From Occallatibacter gabretensis (GTDB taxonomy: Bacteria; Acidobacteriota; Terriglobia; Terriglobales; Acidobacteriaceae): 64,000 nt of DNA. A program made the position numbers and the translations under genes. The DNA lies in contig NZ_LAIJ01000007.1 in NCBI RefSeq assembly GCF_001449115.1, positions 186,001 through 250,000 on the forward strand, written 5' to 3'. Shown in pieces: positions 19,286 to 28,804 of the stretch; the stretch's first letter is position 1; every line of letters begins with the position of its first letter. Under the pieces are notes generated by a model. That model saw only the letters and a list, made by a program, of their open reading frames with translations. It was not told the DNA's origin and did not search any database.

Positions 19286-20524
19286 ATGAAGAGAATTCCA
19301 TTCAACGCATTGGTAGTGCTTGCGTGTCTTGCGGGGTCCGATCCTCGAATCTTTGCACAGACAAGCACGCCGGCCACTCAGGCACCAAGCGCGAGTCAGC
19401 CCGGCGAGACAAGCCAAACCGGCCAGCCACGTCAGAAACCGTCCTCCAAGCCTGCTGACGCTGCTCTCACTCCCGACGATCCAGAGGAGCAGATTCCTGT
19501 GGTGAGGTTGGAGTTCAAGCCCGCCGGAGTTGTTCCCGGGGTCAGCGGCACATCCGCTTTCGTCAACCCAGTTGTATGCTCCGCGGATGGCGTTCCATAT
19601 GTGTCCTTCATGGATGCAAAAAGCATTAGCATTGACTCCGTGACCTCGCTTGATCCGAAGGGAGGTCATGTCTTTTCTACTCAGCAGATTCAGGGCCTGT
19701 ATGGCATCAGCTCCATTCTCGGAGTCTCTGTGACCGATTCGATGGTGGGTCTTCGCATCACTGCGACAAAAGACCCCACGAAGTCTCCGCAAACCATCGG
19801 CACGGGACAGGGAGCGCCGCCCATGAATGGTTATTCCGGCAAGCGCCGTTTCTTTCTTGCGGAATTCGACCTGAGCGGCAATTTCATCAAGGCGGTGGAA
19901 CTGCCGGAAGAGCTGTACATCTGGCGGCTGGCTGCGCTGCCGGACGACTCCCTGCTGGCGCTGGGATATGACCTCATCAATGCCCGGCCACACCTGATGA
20001 TTCTCGACTCCGGCGGAGAGAGAAAGCGGGACCTGCAGATTCCGGCCATGATGGATGAGAATACTGTCTTTTCAGAAGCGTCGTCTGGTGATTGGAAGAA
20101 GCGGAATCAGGCATTGGGCGCCCTGAACTCGTGGCAGTTTGCATGGGCACGGCAGAAGGTGCTGCTGTTTCAGGCGCATTCCAGCGCGCCGATTCTGGAA
20201 GTCGGAGCCGGAGGCGCTGTGCGAGAGGTCACGATTGAGCATCCGAAAGGCTACGGGATCGATAGTGTGCTTCCATCAAACGACCGCTGGCTGATTCGCT
20301 TCCGCAAGGACGGGTTAAGCGAAATGGGAGCAATTGACTCCGATCCGAAGACAAAGAATTATGTACTATATGAGGTTGATTCGACGGATGGCAGCTTGAA
20401 GCGGCGGATTGAGATGGCAGACGGGATGTTTTACAGCTCCAGTTGCGAAAAGGATGGGACCGTCACGGCCTTCACTATCGATCAAGGTAAGGTCAACCTG
20501 TTTTCCGCCGATCTGGGAAGGTAA
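19286..20524 (+). CDS. Secreted protein of unknown function
   Basis: This is a protein of about 412 residues starting at an ATG preceded by AGAAGG. It has a signal peptide at residues 1-25 (KRIPFNALVVLACLAG) and then a Pro/Gln/Ser-rich linker at about residues 25-60. The rest is rich in short beta-strand repeats (for example RRFFLAEFDLSGNFIKAVEL and LAALPDDSLLALGYDLINAR). That could be a beta-propeller, but I recognise no family. It is divergent from the dioxygenase gene, with 114 bases between the starts, and is closed by a strong hairpin. No function is proposed. Confidence 0.75.
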   Translation: MKRIPFNALVVLACLAGSDPRIFAQTSTPATQAPSASQPGETSQTGQPRQKPSSKPADAALTPDDPEEQIPVVRLEFKPAGVVPGVSGTSAFVNPVVCSADGVPYVSFMDAKSISIDSVTSLDPKGGHVFSTQQIQGLYGISSILGVSVTDSMVGLRITATKDPTKSPQTIGTGQGAPPMNGYSGKRRFFLAEFDLSGNFIKAVELPEELYIWRLAALPDDSLLALGYDLINARPHLMILDSGGERKRDLQIPAMMDENTVFSEASSGDWKKRNQALGALNSWQFAWARQKVLLFQAHSSAPILEVGAGGAVREVTIEHPKGYGIDSVLPSNDRWLIRFRKDGLSEMGAIDSDPKTKNYVLYEVDSTDGSLKRRIEMADGMFYSSSCEKDGTVTAFTIDQGKVNLFSADLGR

Positions 20525-20561
20525 TTTCCGGCCATAACGGAAGAAGTTTCATTGCGCAAAA

Positions 20562-20591
20562 GAAGACCCCGGCGTCACCACCGGGGTCTTC
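20562..20591. terminator. Bidirectional terminator-like hairpin
   Basis: A perfect 11-base stem (GAAGACCCCGG with CCGGGGTCTTC, eight-base loop) lies between the convergent ends of the unknown secreted gene and the Bax-inhibitor-1 family gene. It is a good candidate for shared termination. Confidence 0.7.
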
Positions 20592-20609
20592 GTCATTCGC
20601 CCTTCTTGC

Positions 20610-21368
20610 CTACTGCCGCTGGTTTATCTTCGTCAGCAGCCGCAGAATCTCCAGGTACAGCCACACCAGCGTCACCAGCAGCGCAAACCCGCCATACCAC
20701 TCCATGTACTTCGGCGCGCCGGCATTTACGCCCTGCTCAATGAGAGCAAAATCCAGCACCAGGTTCAGCGCCGCAACAATCACAATCACCACGCTGATGC
20801 CGATGCTAAGCGGCCCCGATCCGTTGATGGTCATGAACTGCACGTGGAAGAATCCCATGACCATCTGGAACAGGTAGAACAGCGCAATTCCGCCTGTCGC
20901 CGCCATCACGCCAATCTGAAACTTGCGCGTTGCGCGAATCAGACCGGAGCTGTACGCCAGCAGCAGCGCAATAAGCGTTCCAAAGGTCAGGCAGATCGCC
21001 TGGAACGCAATCCCGTGATACTTTGCGTCAAACACGGCTGATATGCCGCCCAGGAATAGCCCCTCGCACAGCGCATACATCGGCGCGGTCACCGGCGCCC
21101 ACTGCTTCTTGAAGATCGTCACCATCGCCAGGATGAATCCGCCAAAGACGCCCAGCATCATGTACGGCGCCACCGCTGACATATCCTGTGACTGCGTAAA
21201 CAGATACCACGTCCACGAGGCCGTGGCCATCACGCACAGCAGCAGAATCCCCGTCTTATTCACCGTTCCGCTCAATGTCATGCGCGCCGAGGCATCAATC
21301 GCGCCGCCATATCGAGTCTGAAACGCATTCCCGCCAAAGGCCGGGTTGGAAGTTCTCATCAGAGGCAC
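20610..21368 (-). CDS. Bax inhibitor-1/YccA family membrane protein
   Basis: This is an inner-membrane protein of 252 residues. The start is a GTG with AAGGAG nine bases upstream; an internal ATG three codons later is less well spaced. Seven hydrophobic segments can be seen, the first near residues 40-58 (ILLLCVMATASWTWYLF) and the last near 225-245. The N-terminal PAFGGNAF is typical of the Bax inhibitor-1-like subfamily found in bacteria. Members of this superfamily are membrane proteins with proposed ion leak or stress roles; the function in bacteria is poorly defined. It is a single gene facing away from the NamZ gene, with 80 bases between the starts. Confidence 0.88.
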   Translation of the reverse strand: MPLMRTSNPAFGGNAFQTRYGGAIDASARMTLSGTVNKTGILLLCVMATASWTWYLFTQSQDMSAVAPYMMLGVFGGFILAMVTIFKKQWAPVTAPMYALCEGLFLGGISAVFDAKYHGIAFQAICLTFGTLIALLLAYSSGLIRATRKFQIGVMAATGGIALFYLFQMVMGFFHVQFMTINGSGPLSIGISVVIVIVAALNLVLDFALIEQGVNAGAPKYMEWYGGFALLVTLVWLYLEILRLLTKINQRQ

Positions 21369-21448
21369 AGAAGTTCACTCCTTCTATCGGAAAAACCGCC
21401 ACAAAGCAGCCAATCTTCCCTATGCTTATATTCTAAATCTCGACGACC

Positions 21449-23830
21449 ATGACCCGCTGCCTTCGCAACATCCCCCGAGCCCTCGCCTTAGCCGCCATCC
21501 TTCTGCCCAATCTCTGCGCTCAAACCACGTCCGCCCCACCAACGCGTGGCTTTGCGTCCATTGACGCCCTCATGCAGGACGCCGTCGCCAAAGGCACAGT
21601 CCCCGGCGCAGTCGTCCTCATCGGCCACAACGGCCACGTCGTCTACCGCAAGGCCTTTGGCTCGCGCTCGCTTGAACCCACCCGCGAGCCCATGACCGTC
21701 GATACCATCTTCGATCTCGCCTCACTCACCAAGTGCATCGCCACAACCTCCGCCGTCATGGAGCTGGTGCAGCAGGGCCGCATCCGCCTCAACGCCACTG
21801 TCGCCAGCTACATTCCCGAGTTCGCGCAGAACGGTAAGGAAGATATCACCGTCCGCGAGCTCATGACGCACTACTCCGGCCTCGCGCCCGACCTCGATCT
21901 CAAAGCCCCATGGCAAGGCCGCGACACCGCCTACACCATGGTCATGCAATCCAGGCCCGCCAACCCTCCCGGCACACGCTTCGTCTACAGCGATATCAAC
22001 TACGAAACCCTAGGCTTCCTCGTCGAAAAAATCTCCGGTCTCTCACTCGACGACTACACCGCGCGCTACGTCTTCGCCCCGCTCGGCATGAAGGAAACCC
22101 GCTTCCTGCCGCCATCCTCGTGGATTCCGCGCATTGCGCCTACGCAGTACGATGAGCAGAACCACATGCTCCGCGGCGTGGCACATGATCCCACCGCACG
22201 ACGCATGGGTGGAGTCGCCGGTCACGCCGGCCTCTTCTCCACCGCAGACGATCTCTCCCGCTTCGCCGAAGAACTACTCCACGGCACGCGCATCCTGAAC
22301 CGCGCCATCATCGAGAAAATGTCCACGCCCCAGCAGCCCGCCACAGGCCCGGCGCTGCGCGGCCTCGGCTGGGATATCGACTCGCCCTTCTCCACCAATC
22401 GCGGCGAGCTTCTGCCCGTCGGCTCCTACGGCCACACCGGCTTTACCGGCACTTCGCTCTGGATCGATCCCATCACAGACACCTACGTCATCCTTCTCGC
22501 CAACGGCGTCCATCCGCGCGGCGGCCATCCCGTCACCGATCTCCGCGGCCGTCTCGCCACCACCGTCGTGGACGCACTCAACCTCACCGTCGCTCAGGCC
22601 GAAAACTACCGTCTCGCCCGCAACACCGGCTACAACGAATCCCTCATGGCCGCGCATCGCCTCTTCTCCCGCAACGGCGACGTGAAGGTTGGCATCGACG
22701 TCCTCGAAGATCACAGCTTCAGCGATCTTCATCCCGAAACGGCACACCCTGTCCGCATCGGCCTCATCACCAACCACACCGGCATCGACGCGCACGGCCA
22801 GCGCACCGCAGACGTCGTCGCACACGCACCCGGCCTGCAACTCGCCGCTCTCTTCACACCCGAACACGGCATCGCGGGCAAGCTCGATACCACGCAGATC
22901 GGCAACTCACGCGATGAAGCGACGGGCGCCGTCATTTACTCCGTCTACGGCGAAGGCGATGCAAAGCGCCGTCCCACCGCCGAAGAGCTCGCCACCATCG
23001 ACGCGCTTGTCTACGACATTCAGGACATCGGCGTGCCCTTCTACACCTACGAGTCCACGCTCGGCTACTTCCTTGAAGCCGCCGCCAAATCCAACAAGCC
23101 CATCTACGTCCTCGACCGCCCCAACCCCATCGGCGGCGCTTATGTGCAAGGCCCCGTTGCAGATGCCGGGCACGAATCTTTCGTCGGCTATACGCAAACA
23201 CCCATCCGCCACGGCATGACCATCGGCGAGCTCGCGCGCCTCTTCAACTCCGAGCGCGGGATCAACGCAAAGCTCACCGTCATTCCCATGCAAGGCTGGC
23301 AGCGCGGCGACTGGTTCGACTCGACAGCCCGCACCTGGATCAATCCCTCGCCCAACATGCGCAGCCTCACAGAAGCCTCGCTCTACCCCGGCATCGGCAT
23401 GATCGAAGGCACCAATATCTCCGTCGGCCGCGGCACAGACACGCCGTTCGAGCTCATCGGTGCACCGTGGATTGAAGCCTCCGTTCTCGCTCGCTACCTG
23501 AACGCCCGCGAGATTCCCGGCGTACGCTTCGTCCCCATCCAGTTCACACCCAACGATTCGAAGTATGCCAATCAGCTCTGCAGCGGTGTCAACATTCTCC
23601 TCACCGACCGCAATTCTCTCGACGCGCCCGAGCTAGGCGTCGAGATCACGTCCGCTCTTCAGCATCTCTATCCCAACGACTACAAAATCGCGGCTCTCGA
23701 CACGCTCATGCGCAGTAAGTCTACCCTCAACGCCATCACCTCCGGCGCAGATCCCCGCCGCATCGCAATGGACTGGGACGACGCCCTCAGCGCCTTCCAA
23801 ATCACTCGCGCCAAATACCTGCTCTATTAA
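21449..23830 (+). CDS. namZ: Serine beta-lactamase-fold / exo-beta-N-acetylmuramidase (DUF1343, NamZ) fusion
   Basis: This secreted two-domain protein has 793 residues. Residues 1-25 form a signal peptide (ALALAAILLPNLCAQ). Residues about 35-385 are a class C beta-lactamase-like serine hydrolase with SLTK at 92-95, YSD at 180-182 and HTG at 329-331. These are the usual three active-site motifs, with Asp instead of Asn in the second. Residues about 412-793 are a DUF1343 domain (VRIGLITNHTG, FTPEHGIAG with PEHG at 471-474, VGRGTDTPFELIGAPW). DUF1343 contains NamZ of Bacillus subtilis, an exo-acting hydrolase that removes MurNAc from non-reducing ends of peptidoglycan chains. The beta-lactamase-fold half could be an esterase or peptidase acting on peptide stems, which is inference. 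Its neighbours are a GntR regulator, receptors, a symporter, MurQ and NagZ, all consistent with cell-wall sugar recovery. Confidence 0.9.
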   Translation: MTRCLRNIPRALALAAILLPNLCAQTTSAPPTRGFASIDALMQDAVAKGTVPGAVVLIGHNGHVVYRKAFGSRSLEPTREPMTVDTIFDLASLTKCIATTSAVMELVQQGRIRLNATVASYIPEFAQNGKEDITVRELMTHYSGLAPDLDLKAPWQGRDTAYTMVMQSRPANPPGTRFVYSDINYETLGFLVEKISGLSLDDYTARYVFAPLGMKETRFLPPSSWIPRIAPTQYDEQNHMLRGVAHDPTARRMGGVAGHAGLFSTADDLSRFAEELLHGTRILNRAIIEKMSTPQQPATGPALRGLGWDIDSPFSTNRGELLPVGSYGHTGFTGTSLWIDPITDTYVILLANGVHPRGGHPVTDLRGRLATTVVDALNLTVAQAENYRLARNTGYNESLMAAHRLFSRNGDVKVGIDVLEDHSFSDLHPETAHPVRIGLITNHTGIDAHGQRTADVVAHAPGLQLAALFTPEHGIAGKLDTTQIGNSRDEATGAVIYSVYGEGDAKRRPTAEELATIDALVYDIQDIGVPFYTYESTLGYFLEAAAKSNKPIYVLDRPNPIGGAYVQGPVADAGHESFVGYTQTPIRHGMTIGELARLFNSERGINAKLTVIPMQGWQRGDWFDSTARTWINPSPNMRSLTEASLYPGIGMIEGTNISVGRGTDTPFELIGAPWIEASVLARYLNAREIPGVRFVPIQFTPNDSKYANQLCSGVNILLTDRNSLDAPELGVEITSALQHLYPNDYKIAALDTLMRSKSTLNAITSGADPRRIAMDWDDALSAFQITRAKYLLY

Positions 23831-23874
23831 TTGCAGCAAAAATCAGCTGTCAGTGGATTTGTCTTTCAACTACC

Positions 23875-23894
23875 AGCCTGCTCCTCAGCAGGCT
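23875..23894. terminator. Hairpin between convergent namZ and gntR
   Basis: A perfect 8-base stem AGCCTGCT/AGCAGGCT with a four-base loop abuts the gntR stop codon. There is no U run on either side, so termination is only possible, not clear. Confidence 0.4.
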
Positions 23895-24685
23895 TACATC
23901 CCATTCGGCGAACTCATCACCGCACGCTTCGTCCGCATCAGCCGGTTCACAATCTTGTACCGATCTCCCCGGTACGTCGATTTCACATGCTCCACCGGTC
24001 TACCATCCTCGCCAAACGAAAGGCGCGTAAACAGAAACACGGGGCTCTGCCGCGGAACCTTCAGCAAGCGCGCCTCTTCCGCATTCGCTTTGCCTACTTC
24101 AATCACTTCCTCGGTGATCGTCAGCTGAATCCCATACCGGCTCGCCAATTTTTCATACAGTGAAGTATCCGGGTCAAATGTTTCCAGCAGATCCGGACAC
24201 ATGCTTTCCGCCAGGCAGCTGCACTCAATTCCAATCGGCATTGAATCCTCATACCGCACGCGATGCAGCCGGAAAACCTTCTCATCCTCGCCCAGCCCCA
24301 GCGCGGCATGCGTCTCCGGCGTCGGCTTCTGCATTTTGAACGAGATCAGTCTCGAATGCGGCGTCGCACCATGCGCCCGCGCCTCTTCGCTGAAACTCAG
24401 CACATGCCGGAACTCCTTCTCGAGTTTCACGCCCGAGATATACGTTCCCTTGCCCTGCCGGCTGTAAATCAGCCCCAGCTCGCTCAGCGACTTCACCGCC
24501 TGCCGCACCGTCATCTGGCTCACGCCCATCTGCGCCGCAATCTTCTGGATGGAAGGCAGCGGCTCCGATGGCTTGTACACACCCGATTGAATCTGGTGCG
24601 CCAGCCGCTGCTGGATCTGCTGATACAGCGGCAGTCCATTTCCGCGATGCAGCGGAAGTGTCGGATGAGTTCGTACAGCGGTCAT
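23894..24685 (-). CDS. GntR-family regulator, HutC/UTRA type
   Basis: This is a DNA-binding regulator of 263 residues starting at an ATG with AGGAAA five bases upstream. Residues 18-83 are a GntR winged helix-turn-helix (LPLYQQIQQRLAHQIQSGVY, then MGVSQMTVRQAVKSLSELGL). Residues about 95-240 are a UTRA ligand-binding domain (SFSEEARAHG, VFRLHRVRYEDSMPIGIECS). UTRA regulators of this subfamily, such as NagR/YvoA and DasR, sense sugar phosphates including amino-sugar phosphates. The gene sits between namZ and two receptor genes whose promoters share a palindrome, so I infer that it controls this cluster in response to a MurNAc- or GlcNAc-related metabolite. Confidence 0.92.
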   Translation of the reverse strand: MTAVRTHPTLPLHRGNGLPLYQQIQQRLAHQIQSGVYKPSEPLPSIQKIAAQMGVSQMTVRQAVKSLSELGLIYSRQGKGTYISGVKLEKEFRHVLSFSEEARAHGATPHSRLISFKMQKPTPETHAALGLGEDEKVFRLHRVRYEDSMPIGIECSCLAESMCPDLLETFDPDTSLYEKLASRYGIQLTITEEVIEVGKANAEEARLLKVPRQSPVFLFTRLSFGEDGRPVEHVKSTYRGDRYKIVNRLMRTKRAVMSSPNGM

Positions 24686-24693
24686 TTGCTTTC

Positions 24694-24705
24694 CTGATAT
24701 ACCAG
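24694..24705. promoter_or_regulatory. Imperfect palindrome just before gntR start
   Basis: CTGATATACCAG is a 12-base near-palindrome with one mismatched pair, nine bases upstream of the gntR start codon. It could be an autoregulatory site. It differs from the palindrome in the receptor promoters, so the assignment is weak. Confidence 0.3.
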
Positions 24706-24744
24706 ATTCAAAGCCAAGTCAATGCCTTCCGGGCGAACGGAAAA

Positions 24745-24773
24745 ACAATATATAAGGAAAGCATAAGTAACAA
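24745..24773 (-). promoter_or_regulatory. Possible gntR promoter
   Basis: On the minus strand TTGTTA (24773-24768) and TATTGT (24750-24745) are 17 bases apart, a plausible sigma-70-type pair about 60 bases upstream of the gntR start. A TTGACT nearer the gene (24722-24717) would give an almost leaderless transcript. It is only a motif match. Confidence 0.35.
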
Positions 24774-24794
24774 GAAGTTCTCATGCATTCCTCA

Positions 24795-24848
24795 TTGACT
24801 TCGGAATCGCACCCAGTATACCGTTTCGTCATTCGGTCATCTAGATGA
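24795..24848 (+). promoter_or_regulatory. Promoter with operator palindrome, first receptor of the amino-sugar island
   Basis: TTGACT at 24795-24800 and TATACC at 24817-24822 are separated by 16 bases. The perfect palindrome TCATCTAGATGA lies at 24837-24848, about where transcription would start. The same -35, spacing, -10 region and palindrome recur at 28805-28858 ahead of the second receptor. The central TCTAGA is also the centre of the operators I recall for HutC-type regulators of amino-sugar genes (DasR/NagR). Binding by the adjacent GntR protein is inferred. Confidence 0.7.
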
Positions 24849-24920
24849 ATTCTCCGAACGTAGAGAACAAAACGCCGAAGCAGTAAAGAGCGCAAGCCAA
24901 TACACCTTTCTGGAGAAACC

Positions 24921-27900
24921 ATGAAACGATCCATAATGAGATGGATGCTTTGTTGCATCCTGTCTGTCGCAAGCGTTGCATTCAGCCAGAGCGCAAACAC
25001 CTCGCTTCGCGGAGTGATCACAGACTCCAGTGGCGCTCTTGTCCAGGGCGCATCCATCATGCTCTCCAATACTGCCAACGGCAACAGCTATCATGCACTC
25101 TCCGACGCTGCCGGATACTATATCTTCCCCATCGTCCCTCCTGCGCGCTATGGGATCACGCTCAGTTCCAACGGTTTCGCCACGCAGAAGCGCACAGCCG
25201 AGCTGCTCGTAGATCAGCCGGCCACAATCAATTTCGCACTCAGCGTCCAGGCAAACACGGTTACCGTCGACGTCAGCTCCGAGGCGGAGACACTTAACTT
25301 TACGGATGCCTCGATGGGCAACGCCGTCGGCAACACCACCATCGAAGCGCTTCCCATGGATGGCCGCAATCCCATCAACCTGCTCAGCCTGCAGCCCGGC
25401 GTGCTTTACATGGGCAATGAAGTCTCAGACAGCCGCCAGGGAGCTGTTGCTGGAGGCAGGTCCGACCAGGGCAACATCACCCTCGACGGCATGGACGACA
25501 ATGATCAGATCTTCGGCACCGCTTTCTCCGGTATCCTGCGCTCCACGCTCGACTCTACCGAGGAGTTTCGCGTAACCACCTCCAACGGCACTGCCGCCGC
25601 GGGCCGTTCCTCAGGCGCTCAGGTCAACCTGGTCACCAAGAGCGGAACCAACCGTGAGCATGGCTCGCTCTATGAGTACTATCGACCCACCAACACTGTC
25701 GCCAACTCCTTCTTCAACAAGAACCAACAGATCCTCTCGAATGATCCGAACGTCCCTCAAAAATATGTGCTCAACACGTTTGGCGGCACCGTGGGCGGGC
25801 GAATCAAGACGAATAAGCTCTTCTACTTCTTCAACTATGAGGGCCAGCGCCAGGCCATCTCCAACGTCGTAGAGGCCACCGTCCCTACGCCCACCTTCAT
25901 GCAGGGCAGCCTTCAATACACTGACACGGGTGGCGTGAACCAGCTCCTCACGCCATCGCAGGTTGCCACTATGGACGCGCCTTGCCTCAGTAACACCTTC
26001 AACGGTCAGCCGGTTTGCACCACGCCAGGCGCCAATGCCGCCATACTCAGCTATCTTGCGCCCATCACAACGTCTACCAACCCGGTCGGTGGAGACGGTG
26101 GCTTGAATAGCGCCGCCCTGTTCTTCGCCTCGCCTGCGCCTTCCACCCTCAACACCAGCATTCTCAAGTTTGACTACCTCCCCAGCAGCAAGCATCACCT
26201 CTTCGTTCGCGGAAACCTGCAGAAAGACACCTCCACAGGGGATGAGAACCTTCCCGGACAGGGCCCTTCCACCTTTTACGATGACAACACCAAAGGCATC
26301 GCGGCCGGCTACACCTGGACTCCTACCACGCACATCGTCAACGATGTGCGTTATGCCTTTATCCGCCAGGGGTGGCAGAGTGGCGGAATCGCTCCCGGCA
26401 ACTGGGTTGACATCTACGGCCTCACGCAGCCCACCGCTCAGACCGGCACCACCCTGCTCCACGTGCCGGTGAATAACATTACGGATACACTCACCTGGAA
26501 CAAGGGATCGCACACCTTCGCCTTCGGCGGAAACTGGCGCGGCATCACCAACCATCACTCCGGCAACACAGCTTCTTTTGCGGGTGCCAGCACCACCTAT
26601 CAGTATGCCAACACCCTAGACCTGCCCACGCCCGCAAACATGAGCGCCAACTTTACAAATTCCTGGTCGCTCGCCTGGGCCGATCTGATGGGCGTCATCC
26701 CTCAGGTAAGCCAGCCTTATAACTACTCCATTACCAGCCCCACCGCGGCAACGGCCCAGACGGAAGGCACGCCCGTCACTCGCAACTTCCGCTCCAACGA
26801 ATGGGAAGGCTTCGCTCAGGACGCCTGGCATCTCCGCAGTAACCTGACCATCACCTACGGCGTGCGCTACACCCTGCTGCAGACGCCCTATGAAACCAAC
26901 GGCCAGCAGATTTCTTACACCACTGACATGGACGCCTGGTACAAGAAACGCGAGTCAGAAGCGCAACAGGGCATTATCTACGAACCAACCCTTGAGCTGG
27001 CCCCTTCCGGCAAAGTCAATCACGCGCCAGGATTCTGGCCCATGCAGAAGGATGCTGTCGCCCCGCGTCTCGGCATTGTCTTCGCGCCCAGCGCAAGAAC
27101 CTCCATCCGCGCCAGCGGCGGCATGTATTACGACCACTATGGCGAGTCCATCGTGAATACATGGGACACCAGTGGCGAGAGCGAAATTGGTCTTGCGGCG
27201 GAAGTCACCAATGGAGCGGATCAGTATGGCTTCGAGAACGCGCCGCGCTTTACCGGCCCCCACGACATACCCGCGATTCCATTGCCCACAACTCCCACTT
27301 CGCTGACCTACCCCTTCGCCCCAAATGTGGACGACTACGGGATCAACTGGGGCATGGACAACCACCTCAGAACCCCTTACGCGTATGCCTTCAATCTTTC
27401 GTTCCAGCACCAGTTTCCCGCCGGCTTCACATTTGAAGAAGCGTATGTGGGACGCCTTGGGCGGCATCTGCTGCAACAAATCGATCAGGCCGAACCAGTC
27501 AACTTTGTTGATCCGCAGGGCGGCGGTGACTACTTCAGCAACGCCGCAATCCTCTCCAGAGAAGTGGATGAGTCGCCCTCTGTTCCCGGCCATCCCAACC
27601 AGAAGGTCAACAACAATATCCAGCCCATCCCCTACTTTGAGCATGTCTTCCCTTACATGAAGAACCTTGACTACCAGGGAGAAAGCGCGACTCAATCCGT
27701 CTTCAACAACGCATGGGAACCGTTCCGCTACACCGATGGCGAAACCTTTTCCCTCATCCTGATGGACGCATTCGGCGTATTTCCGGGCTCACCCGGTACC
27801 GTCGGCGGCGCAGCTCAACCAACCTTCTGGAGCAATCAGTTCTCCTCCCTGTACGCGTTGTCTTCCATTGGCAACAGCTCTTACAACGCACTGCAGTTCA

Positions 27901-28673
27901 CGCTTCGTCATCCCGCCTCGCACGGTTTGACCGTCGATCTCAGCTACACCTTCTCAAAGTCGCTGGATCTTGGCTCTGAAACTGAGCGCGCCAGCGTCTT
28001 TACGAATTCTGACAACGCATATACGAACTTCGGCATTCAGAACACCTGGAATCCCAAGCTCAATAAAGGAGTTTCGGACTTTGACACGCGCAGCCTGGTG
28101 AGTGGCGACTGGGTATATGCGCTTCCCGTTGGGCGCGGAAAGGCTGCGCTGAGCGGACTCAACCGCGTGGGCGATGCATTCCTTGGCGGGTGGCAATGGG
28201 CTGGCCTTTTCCGCTGGACCAGTGGACTGCCTTTTACCCTCGAATCTCCGGCCTTCCCCACGAATTACGAAAACCCAGCAATGACCTTCAACGTGGGTAA
28301 CGTCAGAACCCACAGAAACTTCCAGAGTGGAATTCCGCACGCCTTTGACGCCGCGACCACTACCGCCATCGGCAACGGCATTTACACCGGCGGCCCCATT
28401 CGTCTGCCCTACGCCGGAGAAGCAGGAAGCCGCAACAACTTCCGCGGAGACGGCTACTTCGACATCGACTCCTCGCTGGCTAAAACCTGGGGCCTCGGCG
28501 AGTGGGCAAAGCTCAAGTTCGTCGCCGAAGCCTACAACATCACAAATTCCGTCCGCTTCGACCCCAGTCCCAACGGCCTCTCGGCAGGCACCGGCAACGC
28601 AACCCTCGGCACCTACAACACTCCCCTCTCCACGTACCGCCGAATGCAGTTCGGCCTCAGGCTGGACTTCTAA
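24921..28673 (+). CDS. TonB-dependent receptor, Oar-like (amino-sugar island, first)
   Basis: This is an outer-membrane receptor of 1250 residues. The signal peptide is residues 1-23 (MRWMLCCILSVASVAFSQ). A carboxypeptidase-regulatory-like domain occupies about residues 27-110 (TSLRGVITDSSGALVQGASI). The plug follows (GNITLDGMDDNDQIFGTAFS) and then a long beta-barrel ending in RRMQFGLRLDF. It lies directly downstream of the promoter and palindrome at 24795-24848, with a 5' leader of roughly 90 bases, and is closed by a hairpin at 28701. That makes it probably monocistronic and separately regulated from the next receptor. From context I propose import of muropeptides or amino-sugar oligomers; the ligand is not readable from sequence. 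Confidence 0.92.
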   Translation: MKRSIMRWMLCCILSVASVAFSQSANTSLRGVITDSSGALVQGASIMLSNTANGNSYHALSDAAGYYIFPIVPPARYGITLSSNGFATQKRTAELLVDQPATINFALSVQANTVTVDVSSEAETLNFTDASMGNAVGNTTIEALPMDGRNPINLLSLQPGVLYMGNEVSDSRQGAVAGGRSDQGNITLDGMDDNDQIFGTAFSGILRSTLDSTEEFRVTTSNGTAAAGRSSGAQVNLVTKSGTNREHGSLYEYYRPTNTVANSFFNKNQQILSNDPNVPQKYVLNTFGGTVGGRIKTNKLFYFFNYEGQRQAISNVVEATVPTPTFMQGSLQYTDTGGVNQLLTPSQVATMDAPCLSNTFNGQPVCTTPGANAAILSYLAPITTSTNPVGGDGGLNSAALFFASPAPSTLNTSILKFDYLPSSKHHLFVRGNLQKDTSTGDENLPGQGPSTFYDDNTKGIAAGYTWTPTTHIVNDVRYAFIRQGWQSGGIAPGNWVDIYGLTQPTAQTGTTLLHVPVNNITDTLTWNKGSHTFAFGGNWRGITNHHSGNTASFAGASTTYQYANTLDLPTPANMSANFTNSWSLAWADLMGVIPQVSQPYNYSITSPTAATAQTEGTPVTRNFRSNEWEGFAQDAWHLRSNLTITYGVRYTLLQTPYETNGQQISYTTDMDAWYKKRESEAQQGIIYEPTLELAPSGKVNHAPGFWPMQKDAVAPRLGIVFAPSARTSIRASGGMYYDHYGESIVNTWDTSGESEIGLAAEVTNGADQYGFENAPRFTGPHDIPAIPLPTTPTSLTYPFAPNVDDYGINWGMDNHLRTPYAYAFNLSFQHQFPAGFTFEEAYVGRLGRHLLQQIDQAEPVNFVDPQGGGDYFSNAAILSREVDESPSVPGHPNQKVNNNIQPIPYFEHVFPYMKNLDYQGESATQSVFNNAWEPFRYTDGETFSLILMDAFGVFPGSPGTVGGAAQPTFWSNQFSSLYALSSIGNSSYNALQFTLRHPASHGLTVDLSYTFSKSLDLGSETERASVFTNSDNAYTNFGIQNTWNPKLNKGVSDFDTRSLVSGDWVYALPVGRGKAALSGLNRVGDAFLGGWQWAGLFRWTSGLPFTLESPAFPTNYENPAMTFNVGNVRTHRNFQSGIPHAFDAATTTAIGNGIYTGGPIRLPYAGEAGSRNNFRGDGYFDIDSSLAKTWGLGEWAKLKFVAEAYNITNSVRFDPSPNGLSAGTGNATLGTYNTPLSTYRRMQFGLRLDF

Positions 28674-28700
28674 AGCGCCCACGAAGCACGTACGACGAAG

Positions 28701-28734
28701 AGGCTGGAGTTCACGCTCCAGCCTTTTCAATTTT
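28701..28734 (+). terminator. Intrinsic terminator after first island receptor
   Basis: A perfect 9-base stem AGGCTGGAG/CTCCAGCCT with a six-base loop is followed by TTTTCAATTTT. It lies 27 bases after the receptor stop codon and separates it from the second receptor's own promoter. Confidence 0.8.
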
Positions 28735-28804
28735 CCGTTCCTCTCTTCTTTGGCAAATCAGCCGGAGCATGACAACGAAATATACGATCCTCACAAAATA
28801 TTTA

